Shown here: positions 25,188 to 35,140 of the stretch, one piece after another
Numbering within the stretch: the first letter of the stretch is position 1
Layout: the number at the start of each line of letters is the position of its first letter
Origin: an uncultured Clostridia bacterium
GTDB taxonomy: Bacteria > Bacillota > Clostridia > TANB77 > CAG-508
Length of the DNA stretch: 49,573 nucleotides
Assembly: GCA_947626765.1 (NCBI GenBank)
Contig: CANQTQ010000009.1
Span: 1-49,573 of the forward strand
Direction of reading: 5' to 3'
Made by a program: the position numbers and the translations under genes
Notes under the pieces: generated by a model
The model's database searches: none
Told to the model about the DNA's origin: nothing
Seen by the model: only the letters and a program-made list of their open reading frames with translations

Positions 25188-27149
25188 TTATTTTCTTATT
25201 ACTAATTTATCAAATTTAGAATTTATATAATTTTCTAATTTGTTCATAAATTCTTCCGGCTTAATTTCTTCTTTTGCTACCATTTCTAGGCCTTTTTCCC
25301 AACTTGCTGTTAATTTTGGGTTTAACATATCTGGCATAGAATTATATACTATATCGTAAATTTTTTCTCCTTTAACTGTAGGAGTAATTATTTGTGTTTT
25401 TGAATTAATTAAAATATACCCTATTCTTTCTAATTTTTTCATAATTTCTGCTCTTGTTGCACTAGTTCCTATTCCTGCTCCTTTTATTTGCTCTCGTAAT
25501 TCTTCTTCTTCAATTAATTTTCCTGCATTTTCCATAGCTAAAATCATTGAACCAGAATTATATCTATTAGGAGGAGTTGTTTCTGAGGTTTTTACTTCAT
25601 AATTAACAACATTTATTTCTTCACCTTTTTTAAGATTTTTTAATATTTCTAAATTGTTTTGTTCTGGCAATTCTTCTTTTTCATCATTGTTTGCTTCTGT
25701 ATTTACATTATTTATTTTATATTGTTTTTCTTTTTCATTTTTTGTTATTTCTAAATATCCTAATTTTTCGCATACTTTTCCACTTGCTGAAAACTGCTCT
25801 TTTTCTACTTCAATTAGAACAGAAATTTTATTATATTCTGCTGGTGGATAAAAAATACTTAAAAATCTTTTTACAATTACTTTATATATTTGTTTTTGCA
25901 AATCTGGAAGATTATTATAATTTTCAAATCCCTGTCCTGTTGGAATAATTGCATAGTGGTCTGTAATTTTACTGTCATTTACATATTTTGTTTTTATTAA
26001 ATTTGTAGAATATTTTTCTTCCACCATTTTTTTAATATAGCCTTGTATTTCTTCATCTTTAAATCCCTTTGCTAAACCATTTAAATTATTAGATATAACT
26101 TTAGCAACAGCAGTAGATAATACTCTTGCATCTGTTCTTGGATAAGTTACTAATTTTTTTTCATATAAATTTTGTATTATTTCTAGTGTTTCGTCTGGCT
26201 TTATTTTAAATCTTTTAGATGACTCGTTTTGAATTTCTGCTAGGTTAAATAAAAGTGGAGCATTTTCTTTTGTTTTTGTTTTTTTTATGTCTGTAATAGT
26301 TGCTTTTTTATCTTTTAAACTAAAAATAAAATTTTTTGCATCATCTTCTTTTTTAAAGCCTGATTCATTATATAATTTTGTAGATTCATATACACTAGAG
26401 TTTTCTGTTACTTTCCACTCTGCCTTAAATGAATTATTTTCTGCTCCAAATTCTCCTATTATTTTATAGTATGGTGTTTTTACAAAGTTTCTTATTTCTC
26501 TTTCTCTTTGAACTATCATTCCAAGTACACATGTCATGACTCTGCCTATTGAAATAGAAACTTTTTCTTCTCCTATATCTTTTGCCATGCGTTTTCCATA
26601 AATAATAGATAAAAGTCTAGAAAAATTAATTCCAATTAAATAGTCTTCTTTTGCTCTTAAGTACGCACTATTGCATAAACTATCATATTCCTCTAAATCT
26701 TTTGCTTCATTAATTCCTCTTTTTATTTCTTCTTCTGTTTGTGAATCTATCCAAACTCTTTTTCTTTGCTTTCCTTTAAGTTTAATTTGATTTTCTACTA
26801 ATCTATAAATATATTCCCCTTCTCTTCCTGAGTCTGTTGCAACATAAATACAGCCTACATCTTCTCTTAATAGTAGGCTTTTTACAATATTAAATTGTTT
26901 TTCTACACTTGGAATTATTTCATATTTATATTCTTTTGGCATAAAAGGAAGTGTATCTAGTCTCCAAAATTTTAGATTTTCATCATATTTTTCTGGATAG
27001 CTCATAGTTACTAGATGTCCTACACACCATGTAATAATCCAATTTTCTGACTCTATATAACCATCTTTTCTGTTTCCTGCACAATTTAAAACTTTTGCAA
27101 ATTCTACCGCTACAGATGGTTTTTCTGTTATAAGTAAATTTTTTGACAT
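25188..27149 (-). CDS. topB: DNA topoisomerase III (type IA)
   Basis: The Toprim domain starts the protein (LLITEKPSVAVEFAKVL; ATDSGREGEYIYRLV). The catalytic Tyr is in LVTYPRTDAR (about 334-343), and GIGTSATRAEIMKKLERIGYI follows. The 653 residues end without the C-terminal zinc fingers seen in some relatives. It removes negative supercoils and decatenates DNA. The next gene upstream is only 10 bases away. Confidence 0.95.
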   Translation of the reverse strand: MSKNLLITEKPSVAVEFAKVLNCAGNRKDGYIESENWIITWCVGHLVTMSYPEKYDENLKFWRLDTLPFMPKEYKYEIIPSVEKQFNIVKSLLLREDVGCIYVATDSGREGEYIYRLVENQIKLKGKQRKRVWIDSQTEEEIKRGINEAKDLEEYDSLCNSAYLRAKEDYLIGINFSRLLSIIYGKRMAKDIGEEKVSISIGRVMTCVLGMIVQREREIRNFVKTPYYKIIGEFGAENNSFKAEWKVTENSSVYESTKLYNESGFKKEDDAKNFIFSLKDKKATITDIKKTKTKENAPLLFNLAEIQNESSKRFKIKPDETLEIIQNLYEKKLVTYPRTDARVLSTAVAKVISNNLNGLAKGFKDEEIQGYIKKMVEEKYSTNLIKTKYVNDSKITDHYAIIPTGQGFENYNNLPDLQKQIYKVIVKRFLSIFYPPAEYNKISVLIEVEKEQFSASGKVCEKLGYLEITKNEKEKQYKINNVNTEANNDEKEELPEQNNLEILKNLKKGEEINVVNYEVKTSETTPPNRYNSGSMILAMENAGKLIEEEELREQIKGAGIGTSATRAEIMKKLERIGYILINSKTQIITPTVKGEKIYDIVYNSMPDMLNPKLTASWEKGLEMVAKEEIKPEEFMNKLENYINSKFDKLVIRK

Positions 27150-27158
27150 AATTTTCCT

Positions 27159-28004
27159 CTATTCATACCAAATTATATCCATTTCTGATGTGAAATTTTG
27201 ATTGCCATATGCAAAAATTATATACAAATCGCCATTTGGTCCTAAAAAATATGTAGATAAATTTGATAATAAATACATTGAGCTTGTTAAGTCTCTATTA
27301 TATACTGTATATCCAGATTGTACCAAAGTTTGTGCTTCTTTTTGTGCATTTTCTATTGTGCTATTTATTTTCTTTTGGCAATCACTTTGAATAATATTTT
27401 TTTGTGATATTAATTCATCAATTTCAACTTTCTCTCCTGTAACTAAATTATAATTGTATGTTTGTATAATAACCCTTTGTGGGTTGTTTCCCTCTTTTAA
27501 TGTTGATTGTATTACTACAGATAATATATCTCCATTAATAAAGCCTTCATAACTTGTACTATATATTGTTTTATTAATTTCATTATTGTTAAGTATTTCT
27601 GATGCTTTATTTGCAAAAATTGTTTGGGTAATATTGTTAAAACTTGTAGCTACATCGCTTGTCATATTTATTGCAGGTAATTTTATATCAATTTCATAAT
27701 TATCCTTTTTTTCTTCCATATTAATAACAGTATAAACAATATCTTCATTTGCATTTATTCTATCAATATTAGTAGTATCATAGTTTCCTTTATTAAAGTT
27801 GTTATTAAAGATACTAGCAAACTGAGTTTTAATTTCTTCTTGTGTTAATTCTTGTATAGGATCTTCATTTTCATTATTTAAATTTGGAACTATAATCCCT
27901 GGCTTGTCTTGTTCACTTACAAAAAATTCTGCATAAATGCCAGCTGCAACTGCAAATATACAAAAAATGCTGATTAAAATATATATTGTTTTAGGACTTT
28001 TCAT
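27159..28004 (-). CDS. Membrane-anchored DUF4163/DUF3298 protein
   Basis: A single N-terminal membrane segment (IYILISIFCIFAVAAGIYAEFFV) is followed by an extracytoplasmic domain. EIDIKLPAINMTSDVATSFNNI, YEGFINGDILSVVIQSTL and the final part with LYIIFAYGNQ match DUF4163/DUF3298, known from the lysozyme-sensing anti-sigma factor RsiV. There is no cytosolic anti-sigma domain here, so sensing of a ligand outside the cell is only a guess. It may share a message with topB. Confidence 0.75.
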   Translation of the reverse strand: MKSPKTIYILISIFCIFAVAAGIYAEFFVSEQDKPGIIVPNLNNENEDPIQELTQEEIKTQFASIFNNNFNKGNYDTTNIDRINANEDIVYTVINMEEKKDNYEIDIKLPAINMTSDVATSFNNITQTIFANKASEILNNNEINKTIYSTSYEGFINGDILSVVIQSTLKEGNNPQRVIIQTYNYNLVTGEKVEIDELISQKNIIQSDCQKKINSTIENAQKEAQTLVQSGYTVYNRDLTSSMYLLSNLSTYFLGPNGDLYIIFAYGNQNFTSEMDIIWYE

Positions 28005-28133
28005 TCTAAAATCTCCCTATATTTATAAATTTTCTCTATATATTATTTTAACCTATTATTCTCTAAAAAGCAAGTGCGTAATTATACAAGCATTTTGCAT
28101 ATATAAGTATGCATTTCTGCCTCTCATTTTCCA

Positions 28134-28162
28134 TTGACTTATTTAGCGTTTTGTTGTATTAT
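28134..28162 (+). promoter_or_regulatory. Sigma-A promoter of clpE
   Basis: TTGACT (28134-28139) and TATTAT (28157-28162) are 17 bases apart, about 60 bases before the start. No CtsR heptad repeat (AGGTCAAA type) is seen. Confidence 0.7.
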
Positions 28163-28224
28163 ATATGGTATGAAAATAGCAAATTTAATATATTATTTAT
28201 ATAGAAATGGAGAATTTTAAATTT

Positions 28225-30570
28225 ATGTTATGTTCAATATGCAATAAAAACACCGCTATTATATTTGTTAATAAGCAAGATGAAAATGGTAATCAAAAGC
28301 TTGAAGGTTATTGTGCGCAATGTGCTAAAAAGATGGGAATTAATCCAATAGAAAATCTTATGAAACAATCTAACTTAACAGAAAAAGACATAAATAATAT
28401 GACTAAACAAATAGAAAATATAGTAAATAATATGGCTGAAAATATGGATATTGATAATATATCTGAGCAAATGAATGATATGGATTCTGAAGAATTAGAT
28501 GAAATAGAAAAAAATGGTGGTATGCCAATTTCTTTTAGTGCTATTCCTCTTGGTTCTATTTTTTCTAATATGCTTGGTCAAAATAATAGTGATAATACTT
28601 CTTCAGATAGTTCTTCGAGTGAAAAGAAGAAAGTAAGAATAGATAAAGAAAAGAAAAAGGATAAAAGAAGAAAAACATTAGAGACTTATGGTACTAATTT
28701 AACCTTAAAAGCAAAAAATGGACAGCTAGATATGGTAATAGGCAGAGATAAAGAAATTCAAAGAATGATTCAAATTTTAAATAGACGTTCTAAAAATAAT
28801 CCTTGTTTAATTGGTGAACCTGGAGTTGGTAAAACAGCAATTGCTCAAGGTTTAGCTATTAAAATTGCCGAAGAGAAAGTACCAGCTAAATTATTAAATA
28901 AAGAAGTTTATTTATTAGATATGACAGCCATAGTTGCTGGAACTCAATTTAGAGGTCAATTTGAAGCTAGAATGAAATCTATTATTGAAGAATGCAAATC
29001 TTTAGGAAATATTATTTTAGTAATTGATGAAATTCATAATATTATTGGAGCTGGTGATGCTGAACATTCTATGAATGCTGCAAACATTTTAAAACCATCT
29101 CTTTCTAATGGTGATATTCAATTAATTGGAACTACTACTTTAAAGGAATACAGAAAATATATTGAAAAAGACAGTGCTTTAGAAAGAAGATTTCAACCAG
29201 TTATAGTAGAAGAACCATCTATAACAGATTCTATTGATATTTTAGATGGTGTTAAAAAATATTATGAAGATTATCATAAAGTAAAAATCTCAACTGATGT
29301 AATTAAACAAACGGTTATTATGTCTGAAAAATATATACATGATAGGTTTTTGCCAGATAAGGCAATTGATATTTTAGATGAGGCTTGTTCACGTATTAAT
29401 TTAAATAATAAAGAATTATATCAATTAGAAATATTAAAAAATGAGCTTAAAGCTGTTCAAGAAGAAAAAGAAGAAGCTGCACTTGCAGATTCTACTGAAG
29501 ACTACAAAAAAGCTGCTGAACTTAAATCTAAAGAATGTAGCTTAATTGAGCAGATTGATTCTTTAAATAAGAAAATGAGACTTAAAGACTTAACTGTACA
29601 AGATATTGCAGAAGTAATTGAGAGTTGGACCAAAATTCCAGTTAAAAAAATTACTGAAGCAGAAACTCAAAAACTATTAAATTTGGAAAATAATTTGCAT
29701 AAAAGAGTTATAGGTCAAAATACAGCAGTTGAAGCAGTATCAAGAGCAATTCGTCGTAGTAGAGCAGGTTTAAAGAGTACAAAAAGACCACCATCATTTA
29801 TATTCGTTGGTCCTACTGGTGTTGGTAAAACTGAACTTGCTAAATCTCTTGCTTATGAAATGTTTGGAAATGAAAATTCTATTATTCGTGTAGATATGTC
29901 TGAATATATGGAAAGTCATTCTACTTCTAAATTAATAGGTTCACCTCCTGGCTATGTAGGCTATGATGATGCTGGTCAATTAACTGAAAAAGTAAAGCGT
30001 AATCCTTATTCTATTGTTTTATTAGATGAAATTGAAAAAGCTCACCCTGACGTATTTAATATTTTACTTCAAGTTCTAGATGATGGACGTTTAACGGATA
30101 GTCAAGGAAATACAGTTAGTTTTGAAAATACAATTTTAATTATGACATCTAATGCTGGTTCTAATTTAAATACTAATTCAATTGGTTTTGGTGGCTCACG
30201 TGTGGACCAAAATAAAATAATGGATAGCTTAAAAGAAACCTTTAGACCTGAATTTTTAAATAGAATAGATGAAATTGTAATATTTGAACAATTAAAGTCA
30301 GATGAACTATTACAAATAGTTGATTTGATGTTAGATGATACAAAAAAGGCATTATCTGATAAAAATATTTATATGAATGTATCTGAAGATGCAAAAAAAT
30401 TCTTACTTGAAAAAGGAACTGATATTAAATACGGAGCAAGACCTTTAAGAAGAGCTATTCAAAGATATTTAGAAGATTTGCTTTCTGATATGATATTAAG
30501 AGGCGAATTAAAAAATGGTGAAACGATTAATGTTATACTTAAAGATTCAAAATTAAATATACAAAAATAA
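28225..30570 (+). CDS. clpE: ClpE-type AAA+ unfoldase (Clp protease ATPase subunit)
   Basis: The N-terminal zinc finger (MLCSICNKN...GYCAQCAKK, CxxC...CxxC) in place of the Clp-N repeats marks ClpE rather than ClpC. The first AAA domain has GEPGVGKTAIAQG; a UVR-like coiled segment follows (DYKKAAELKSKE); the second AAA domain has GPTGVGKTELAKS. The IGF loop for docking on ClpP is present (NSIGFGGS). The start at 28225 puts the zinc finger at the N-terminus as in relatives; an ATG at 28207 would add six residues but has no ribosome binding site. Confidence 0.88.
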   Translation: MLCSICNKNTAIIFVNKQDENGNQKLEGYCAQCAKKMGINPIENLMKQSNLTEKDINNMTKQIENIVNNMAENMDIDNISEQMNDMDSEELDEIEKNGGMPISFSAIPLGSIFSNMLGQNNSDNTSSDSSSSEKKKVRIDKEKKKDKRRKTLETYGTNLTLKAKNGQLDMVIGRDKEIQRMIQILNRRSKNNPCLIGEPGVGKTAIAQGLAIKIAEEKVPAKLLNKEVYLLDMTAIVAGTQFRGQFEARMKSIIEECKSLGNIILVIDEIHNIIGAGDAEHSMNAANILKPSLSNGDIQLIGTTTLKEYRKYIEKDSALERRFQPVIVEEPSITDSIDILDGVKKYYEDYHKVKISTDVIKQTVIMSEKYIHDRFLPDKAIDILDEACSRINLNNKELYQLEILKNELKAVQEEKEEAALADSTEDYKKAAELKSKECSLIEQIDSLNKKMRLKDLTVQDIAEVIESWTKIPVKKITEAETQKLLNLENNLHKRVIGQNTAVEAVSRAIRRSRAGLKSTKRPPSFIFVGPTGVGKTELAKSLAYEMFGNENSIIRVDMSEYMESHSTSKLIGSPPGYVGYDDAGQLTEKVKRNPYSIVLLDEIEKAHPDVFNILLQVLDDGRLTDSQGNTVSFENTILIMTSNAGSNLNTNSIGFGGSRVDQNKIMDSLKETFRPEFLNRIDEIVIFEQLKSDELLQIVDLMLDDTKKALSDKNIYMNVSEDAKKFLLEKGTDIKYGARPLRRAIQRYLEDLLSDMILRGELKNGETINVILKDSKLNIQK

Positions 30571-30581
30571 GGAGATATTTT

Positions 30582-31175
30582 ATGACAAGGCAAATACCAA
30601 ATATACTAACAGTTGCAAGATTTTTTCTAATACCATTTATTATTTATTTTATTTTAAAAGAGCAATACATATTAGCATTTATATTTCTTATTATTTCTGG
30701 ATTAACAGATGTATTAGATGGCTTTATTGCAAGGAAATTTAATTTTATTACTAATTTTGGAAAACTTATTGATCCACTAGCTGATAAAACTACGCAAATA
30801 GCGGTTTTGCTTACACTTGCTTTTAAAAATATTATACCATTTTGGATTATTATTGTAGTTGTTATTAAGGAAGCGGCTATGATTGCAGGAGCATCTTTTC
30901 TATATGGAAAAGAATTAGTAGTTTCTAGTAGATGGTTTGGAAAATTAGCAACAGTACTATTTTATGTAGCAATTGCTGCTTCATTTGTAATTCATTATTG
31001 GAACAATATAGCAGCTGCTCCAGGAAATTCTGTAGCATTTCTTCCACAGTTTGATATATGGATATATTATTTGGCACTAGCTACCACAATTTTCTCCTTA
31101 ATAATGTACTATGTAACTTTTTATAAACAAGGTTATTTGAAAAAAGAAAATTTAAAAATTAATAATAATCAATAA
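30582..31175 (+). CDS. pgsA: CDP-diacylglycerol-glycerol-3-phosphate 3-phosphatidyltransferase
   Basis: The CDP-alcohol phosphatidyltransferase signature D..DG..AR....FG...D...D is present as TDVLDGFIARKFNFITNFG then LIDPLADK (about 42-70), with several membrane segments around it. It makes phosphatidylglycerol phosphate. It lies 11 bases after clpE with GGAG 9 bases before its ATG, and the pair ends at a shared hairpin. Confidence 0.92.
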   Translation: MTRQIPNILTVARFFLIPFIIYFILKEQYILAFIFLIISGLTDVLDGFIARKFNFITNFGKLIDPLADKTTQIAVLLTLAFKNIIPFWIIIVVVIKEAAMIAGASFLYGKELVVSSRWFGKLATVLFYVAIAASFVIHYWNNIAAAPGNSVAFLPQFDIWIYYLALATTIFSLIMYYVTFYKQGYLKKENLKINNNQ

Positions 31176-31181
31176 TAACTT

Positions 31182-31226
31182 AAAAAAAGTGATAAATTTT
31201 TATTTTAAATAATTTATCACTTTTTT
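31182..31226 (+). terminator. Terminator after clpE-pgsA
   Basis: AAAAAAAGTGATAAATT pairs with AATTTATCACTTTTTT, giving T runs on both strands, so it can work in both directions. Confidence 0.85.
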
Positions 31227-31249
31227 AATATTTAAACATATTTAATTTT

Positions 31250-31304
31250 TGGTTTTAGACCTGTCCCTAAGTGCTTGAAAATAAGCAATTGTACCTGTCC
31301 CCAG
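31250..31304 (-). repeat. REP-like hairpin repeat, copy A
   Basis: On the minus strand GGGACAGGTACAATTGCTTA then TTTTCAAGCACTTAGGGACAGGTC. The core TTGCTT...AAGCA forms a hairpin, with GGGACAGGT on both sides. Diverged copies lie at 35701-35750 and 36770-36816, each just after a minus-strand gene. Confidence 0.6.
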
Positions 31305-31889
31305 TTACTCAAAATCTTCTAGTACATCTAGTAATTGACTATTTCCTATTACTTGCATGCCTTGTTTAAATTTTTCTATATCTTCTTGCGGTAAATACAT
31401 AGTTTGAATTTCAGTTTCTTGTTTTAATGTTTCTAATCCGTCTTCATCTATTGTATATACTGCAAGTACGCCATTATTTTCTCTTATTATATAATGTTCT
31501 GGGCAAAAACCTTCATTTTCTTTATATATAGTAATTTGGCTACTTGTAAATTCTTCTATATTCCAGTCGCTATATTTTTTAGCTAATTCCTCTTTAGTAC
31601 AATTTATTAAATTTTCATCAACCGGTATTTCATTTCTTATAATATGATCACAGTCTTTAAAATATTGTTTTTCTATAATAACACTATTAGGCGATATTCT
31701 TTCTTCTAAAGAAGAAGTGGAAATTAATTCATCTGATAATTTATTTTGATTATATATTTGAGCAAGTTTTGCACCATCTTGAATATTACTATCTTTTGTA
31801 TGCTGCATATTATATACATATATTCCTAAAATTACGCTTATTGCTAATAATATAATTGCAATGCTTCCGATGATAAATCCTTTTTTCAT
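31305..31889 (-). CDS. BofC C-terminal domain protein
   Basis: An N-terminal membrane anchor (GFIIGSIAIILLAISVILGIYVY) is followed by a domain with TKEELAKKYSDWNIEEF, GFCPEHYIIRENNGVLAVYTIDEDG and LPQEDIEKFKQG. That is the pattern of the BofC C-terminal domain; in B. subtilis BofC restrains the forespore signal protease SpoIVB. Here it lacks the BofC N-terminal domain and may have another role. The ATG at 31889 has GGAG 10 bases upstream; the TTG six bases earlier is too close. Confidence 0.75.
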   Translation of the reverse strand: MKKGFIIGSIAIILLAISVILGIYVYNMQHTKDSNIQDGAKLAQIYNQNKLSDELISTSSLEERISPNSVIIEKQYFKDCDHIIRNEIPVDENLINCTKEELAKKYSDWNIEEFTSSQITIYKENEGFCPEHYIIRENNGVLAVYTIDEDGLETLKQETEIQTMYLPQEDIEKFKQGMQVIGNSQLLDVLEDFE

Positions 31890-32022
31890 TACCAAATTTC
31901 TCCTCTCTTTTAAGTATTAGTTTAAGTTTAGTATGAGGATTTTTGGCGAATTTTATTCATAATTTAAATTAAAAAATATAATGAATTAAATAAATTCATT
32001 ATATTTTTTAATTTATTATATT

Positions 32023-33075
32023 TTAGTCTAAAACTATATAATTATACTCGCAAGCACGTATTAAACGATTAGTAATAGCTAGCCCTAAACCTTTTTCTCC
32101 TACTCCTTCTATAATAACTAAATCTACATTTTCCTTATCAACTTTTCTTAAAAGTGTAAAAATATTTTTTGCAATTTCATTTAAGTTTTCTCCAATGTTC
32201 CATTTCTTTTGTGAAATGTATTCTTCTAAATTGTCTTTTCTTCCTAAGACTAATATGTTTTTATTATCTTCATACATTTTTTTTGTTATATCATTTATTT
32301 TATCTACCATTTTTTGATTATTTTTACTATAAACCATCATGCATTTTGTATTTGGTGCATAATGACGATACTTCATTCCTGGAGATGCAACTTTTTCATT
32401 TTTTTCTACTTTTCCTAATACATGGGTATCTATGCATACATTATTTATAACTTTTTCTAGTTCTTCTTTTGTAATCTTTCCAGGTCTTAAAATATTTATT
32501 TGATTATTGCTTACTTTAATAACTGTTGATTCCAAGCCGATGTCTGAAAAGCCACCATCTAAGATATATGATACTTTATCTTGTAATTCTTCTATAATGT
32601 CTTCTACTTTTGTACCGCTTGGTCTTCCAGATACATTAGCGCTTGGTGCAGCAATTGGTACACCTGCTTTTTCTATTAATTTTTTAGCAATTTTATTACT
32701 TGGCATACGAATTCCGACTGTATTTAAGTTTGCAGTTACTGCATTTGGTATTATTTTCTCACTTTTTCTATCAAAAATAATAGTAAGTGGTCCTGGCCAA
32801 AATTTTTCTATTAATTTTCTTTCTACATCTGTTATTTCTTTTACTATGTTTTCTACCATTTCTATATTACAAACATGTACAATTAAAGGATTATCTCCTG
32901 CTCTACCTTTTGCTTTAAATATTTTCTTAACTGCAACTTCATCTAATGCATTTGCGCCAATTCCATAAACTGTTTCTGTTGGAAATAATACTAAATTTCC
33001 ATTTTTTATTTCTTGTGCCGCCTCTGCTATTTCTTCTTCTACTATTTTATTTTTTTGATTTGAATATTTTGCCAT
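32023..33075 (-). CDS. tsaC: Threonylcarbamoyl-AMP synthase (Sua5/TsaC type)
   Basis: It makes the threonylcarbamoyl-AMP needed for the t6A modification of ANN-reading tRNAs. FPTETVYGIGANA, KIFKAKGRAGDNPLIVHV, FWPGPLTII, VGIRMPSN and PIAAPSANVSGRPSGT form the YrdC domain; SPGMKYRHYAPN starts the C-terminal Sua5 domain. The start at 33075 is preferred since AGGGA lies about 9 bases before it; the ATG six codons earlier has no ribosome binding site. Confidence 0.93.
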   Translation of the reverse strand: MAKYSNQKNKIVEEEIAEAAQEIKNGNLVLFPTETVYGIGANALDEVAVKKIFKAKGRAGDNPLIVHVCNIEMVENIVKEITDVERKLIEKFWPGPLTIIFDRKSEKIIPNAVTANLNTVGIRMPSNKIAKKLIEKAGVPIAAPSANVSGRPSGTKVEDIIEELQDKVSYILDGGFSDIGLESTVIKVSNNQINILRPGKITKEELEKVINNVCIDTHVLGKVEKNEKVASPGMKYRHYAPNTKCMMVYSKNNQKMVDKINDITKKMYEDNKNILVLGRKDNLEEYISQKKWNIGENLNEIAKNIFTLLRKVDKENVDLVIIEGVGEKGLGLAITNRLIRACEYNYIVLD

Positions 33076-33193
33076 TTCTATTATTCCCTTCATTTATTGT
33101 TTTGATTTTTTACATTTTTAAACTTCTTCTCTATTTTAATGGCATATTTATACTTTTTCAACAATTATTATGCTTTTTTATTATTTTATTGCA

Positions 33194-35104
33194 TTACACT
33201 TCCATAATAATTGGTAAAAGCATTGGATTACGTTTTGTTTTTTCAAAAATATAATCTCTTAAAGTATCTTTCACATTAGCTTTAATAGTAGACCAATCAC
33301 GAATGTGGTTCTCTTCACATCTTCTAACTTCTTCTCTTGCTACTCTTTTTACTTCGTCCATTAAGTTTTCAGATTCTCTAACATAAACAAATCCTCTTGA
33401 TACTACATCTGGTCCAGAAACTATTTCTCCTGTAGATGTGTCCATTGTCATTACAATAACAATTAATCCATCTTGTGATAAATGTTGTCTATCTCTTAAA
33501 ACAATGTTTCCAACATCTCCTATTCCTAAACCATCTACTAATATTTTTCCATTTGGAACTGAAGTAGTAATTTTGGCTTCGTTTTCATTTAATTCTAATG
33601 TTCTTCCATTTGACATTATAAATATATTTTTAGGCTCAATTCCAACCTTTTTTGCAGTTTCTGCATGTGCAATAAGCTGTCTATACTCGCCATGAACTGG
33701 CATAAAGTACTTTGGTCTTGCTAAAGTTAAAATTAATTTTTGCTCCTCTTGACAAGCATGACCAGATACATGAATGTCTTCCAATGAACTATAAATAACA
33801 GTTGCACCTATTTTCATTAATTCATCTATTACCTTAGAAACTAACTTTTCATTTCCTGGTATTGGAGTTGCTGAAATAATAACCATATCATTTGGTGTAA
33901 TTGTTACTTTTTTATGCTCCCCATTTGCCATTCTAGTAAGTGCAGACATTGCTTCACCTTGACTACCAGTTGTGATTATAACTAACTGGTCATCACGATA
34001 ATTTTTTATATTATCTATATCAATAAAAGTATTTTCTGGTACATTAATGTAACCTAATTCGATTGCGGCATCTATCATATTCATCATACTTCTACCACAT
34101 ACAGCAATTTTTCTGCCATATTTTATGGATGAGTTTACAATTTGTTGTACACGATGAACATTAGAAGCAAAGGTTGCTACAACAATTCTTTTTGTGTTAT
34201 TTAAAAATAATTTGTCAAATACTTCTCCAACAGAGCTTTCTGACATAGTAAAGCCTTTTCTTTCACTATTTGTACTATCTGAAAGCAATGCTAAAATTCC
34301 CTTATTTCCTAATTCTGCAATTCTGCCTAAGTCTATTACTTTATCATCAATTGGTGTATAGTCAATTTTAAAGTCTCCTGTATGAAGAACTACTCCAACT
34401 GGTGTATGAATAGCAAGCATAACAGAGTCTGGAATACTGTGGTTGCTTCGTATAAACTCTACTTTTATTTTGCCAAAGTTAATTGTTTTGCCTTGTTCAA
34501 CAACATGTATTTTTGCACTTTTTTCTAAATTATGCTCTTCTAACTTATTTTTTATTAGAGCAACAGTTAATTTTGTTGCATAAATAGGAATATTAATTTG
34601 TTTTAATATATATGGTATTGCCCCAATGTGATCTTCATGTCCATGTGTAATTACTAAACCTTTTATTTTTTCTTTATTTTTTTCTAGATAAGTTATATCT
34701 GGTATTACTAGGTCTACACCTAGCATATCGTCTTCTGGAAACTCTAATCCACAGTCTACAAGTACAATTTCGTTTCCATATTCAAAAACCGTTATATTTT
34801 TTCCTATTTCTTCTAATCCACCCAAAGGAATAATTTTTAAATTTTCTTTTTTAAAATCAAATTTAAGCTTTTCATCTAATGATTTTTTTTCTGCTAATCT
34901 AGTATGTGAAGTTTTTGCTTGTTCAGTTCTTGTATGATTAATTCTTGTTTGCTTTTCTTTATTTTGCTCTTGTATAGGTATAAGTTGAGCTTTTTCATCT
35001 TTTTTAGAATTTAATCTAGAATCTCTATAATTATTTCTTCTTTTGTCTGCAATATTATCACTTTTGCCCTTTACGTTGCTTTGATGTCTTTCATTTGTTA
35101 ACAT
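33194..35104 (-). CDS. rnj: Ribonuclease J
   Basis: The metallo-beta-lactamase/beta-CASP nuclease has HGHEDHIGAIPYIL (zinc site), LHTGDFKID, TTGSQGE and GHACQEEQKLIL, and a C-terminal domain. It degrades and matures mRNA and rRNA with 5' exonuclease activity. The start at 35104 has GGAGAG 8 bases upstream. The first 80 residues are a charged low-complexity arm (Lys/Arg/Gln/Asn rich) before the usual IIPLGGLEEIGKN start, longer than in B. subtilis RNase J1. Confidence 0.95.
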   Translation of the reverse strand: MLTNERHQSNVKGKSDNIADKRRNNYRDSRLNSKKDEKAQLIPIQEQNKEKQTRINHTRTEQAKTSHTRLAEKKSLDEKLKFDFKKENLKIIPLGGLEEIGKNITVFEYGNEIVLVDCGLEFPEDDMLGVDLVIPDITYLEKNKEKIKGLVITHGHEDHIGAIPYILKQINIPIYATKLTVALIKNKLEEHNLEKSAKIHVVEQGKTINFGKIKVEFIRSNHSIPDSVMLAIHTPVGVVLHTGDFKIDYTPIDDKVIDLGRIAELGNKGILALLSDSTNSERKGFTMSESSVGEVFDKLFLNNTKRIVVATFASNVHRVQQIVNSSIKYGRKIAVCGRSMMNMIDAAIELGYINVPENTFIDIDNIKNYRDDQLVIITTGSQGEAMSALTRMANGEHKKVTITPNDMVIISATPIPGNEKLVSKVIDELMKIGATVIYSSLEDIHVSGHACQEEQKLILTLARPKYFMPVHGEYRQLIAHAETAKKVGIEPKNIFIMSNGRTLELNENEAKITTSVPNGKILVDGLGIGDVGNIVLRDRQHLSQDGLIVIVMTMDTSTGEIVSGPDVVSRGFVYVRESENLMDEVKRVAREEVRRCEENHIRDWSTIKANVKDTLRDYIFEKTKRNPMLLPIIMEV

Positions 35105-35140
35105 TATTTTTTTATCTCTCCTTTTTTCTTTGTTTTTCAA

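Noticed and set aside
28225..30570. ClpC or ClpB for the plus-strand AAA+ protein
   Set aside because: There is an N-terminal zinc finger and no Clp-N repeat domain, and the linker is a short UVR-like segment, not the long ClpB middle domain; ClpE fits better.
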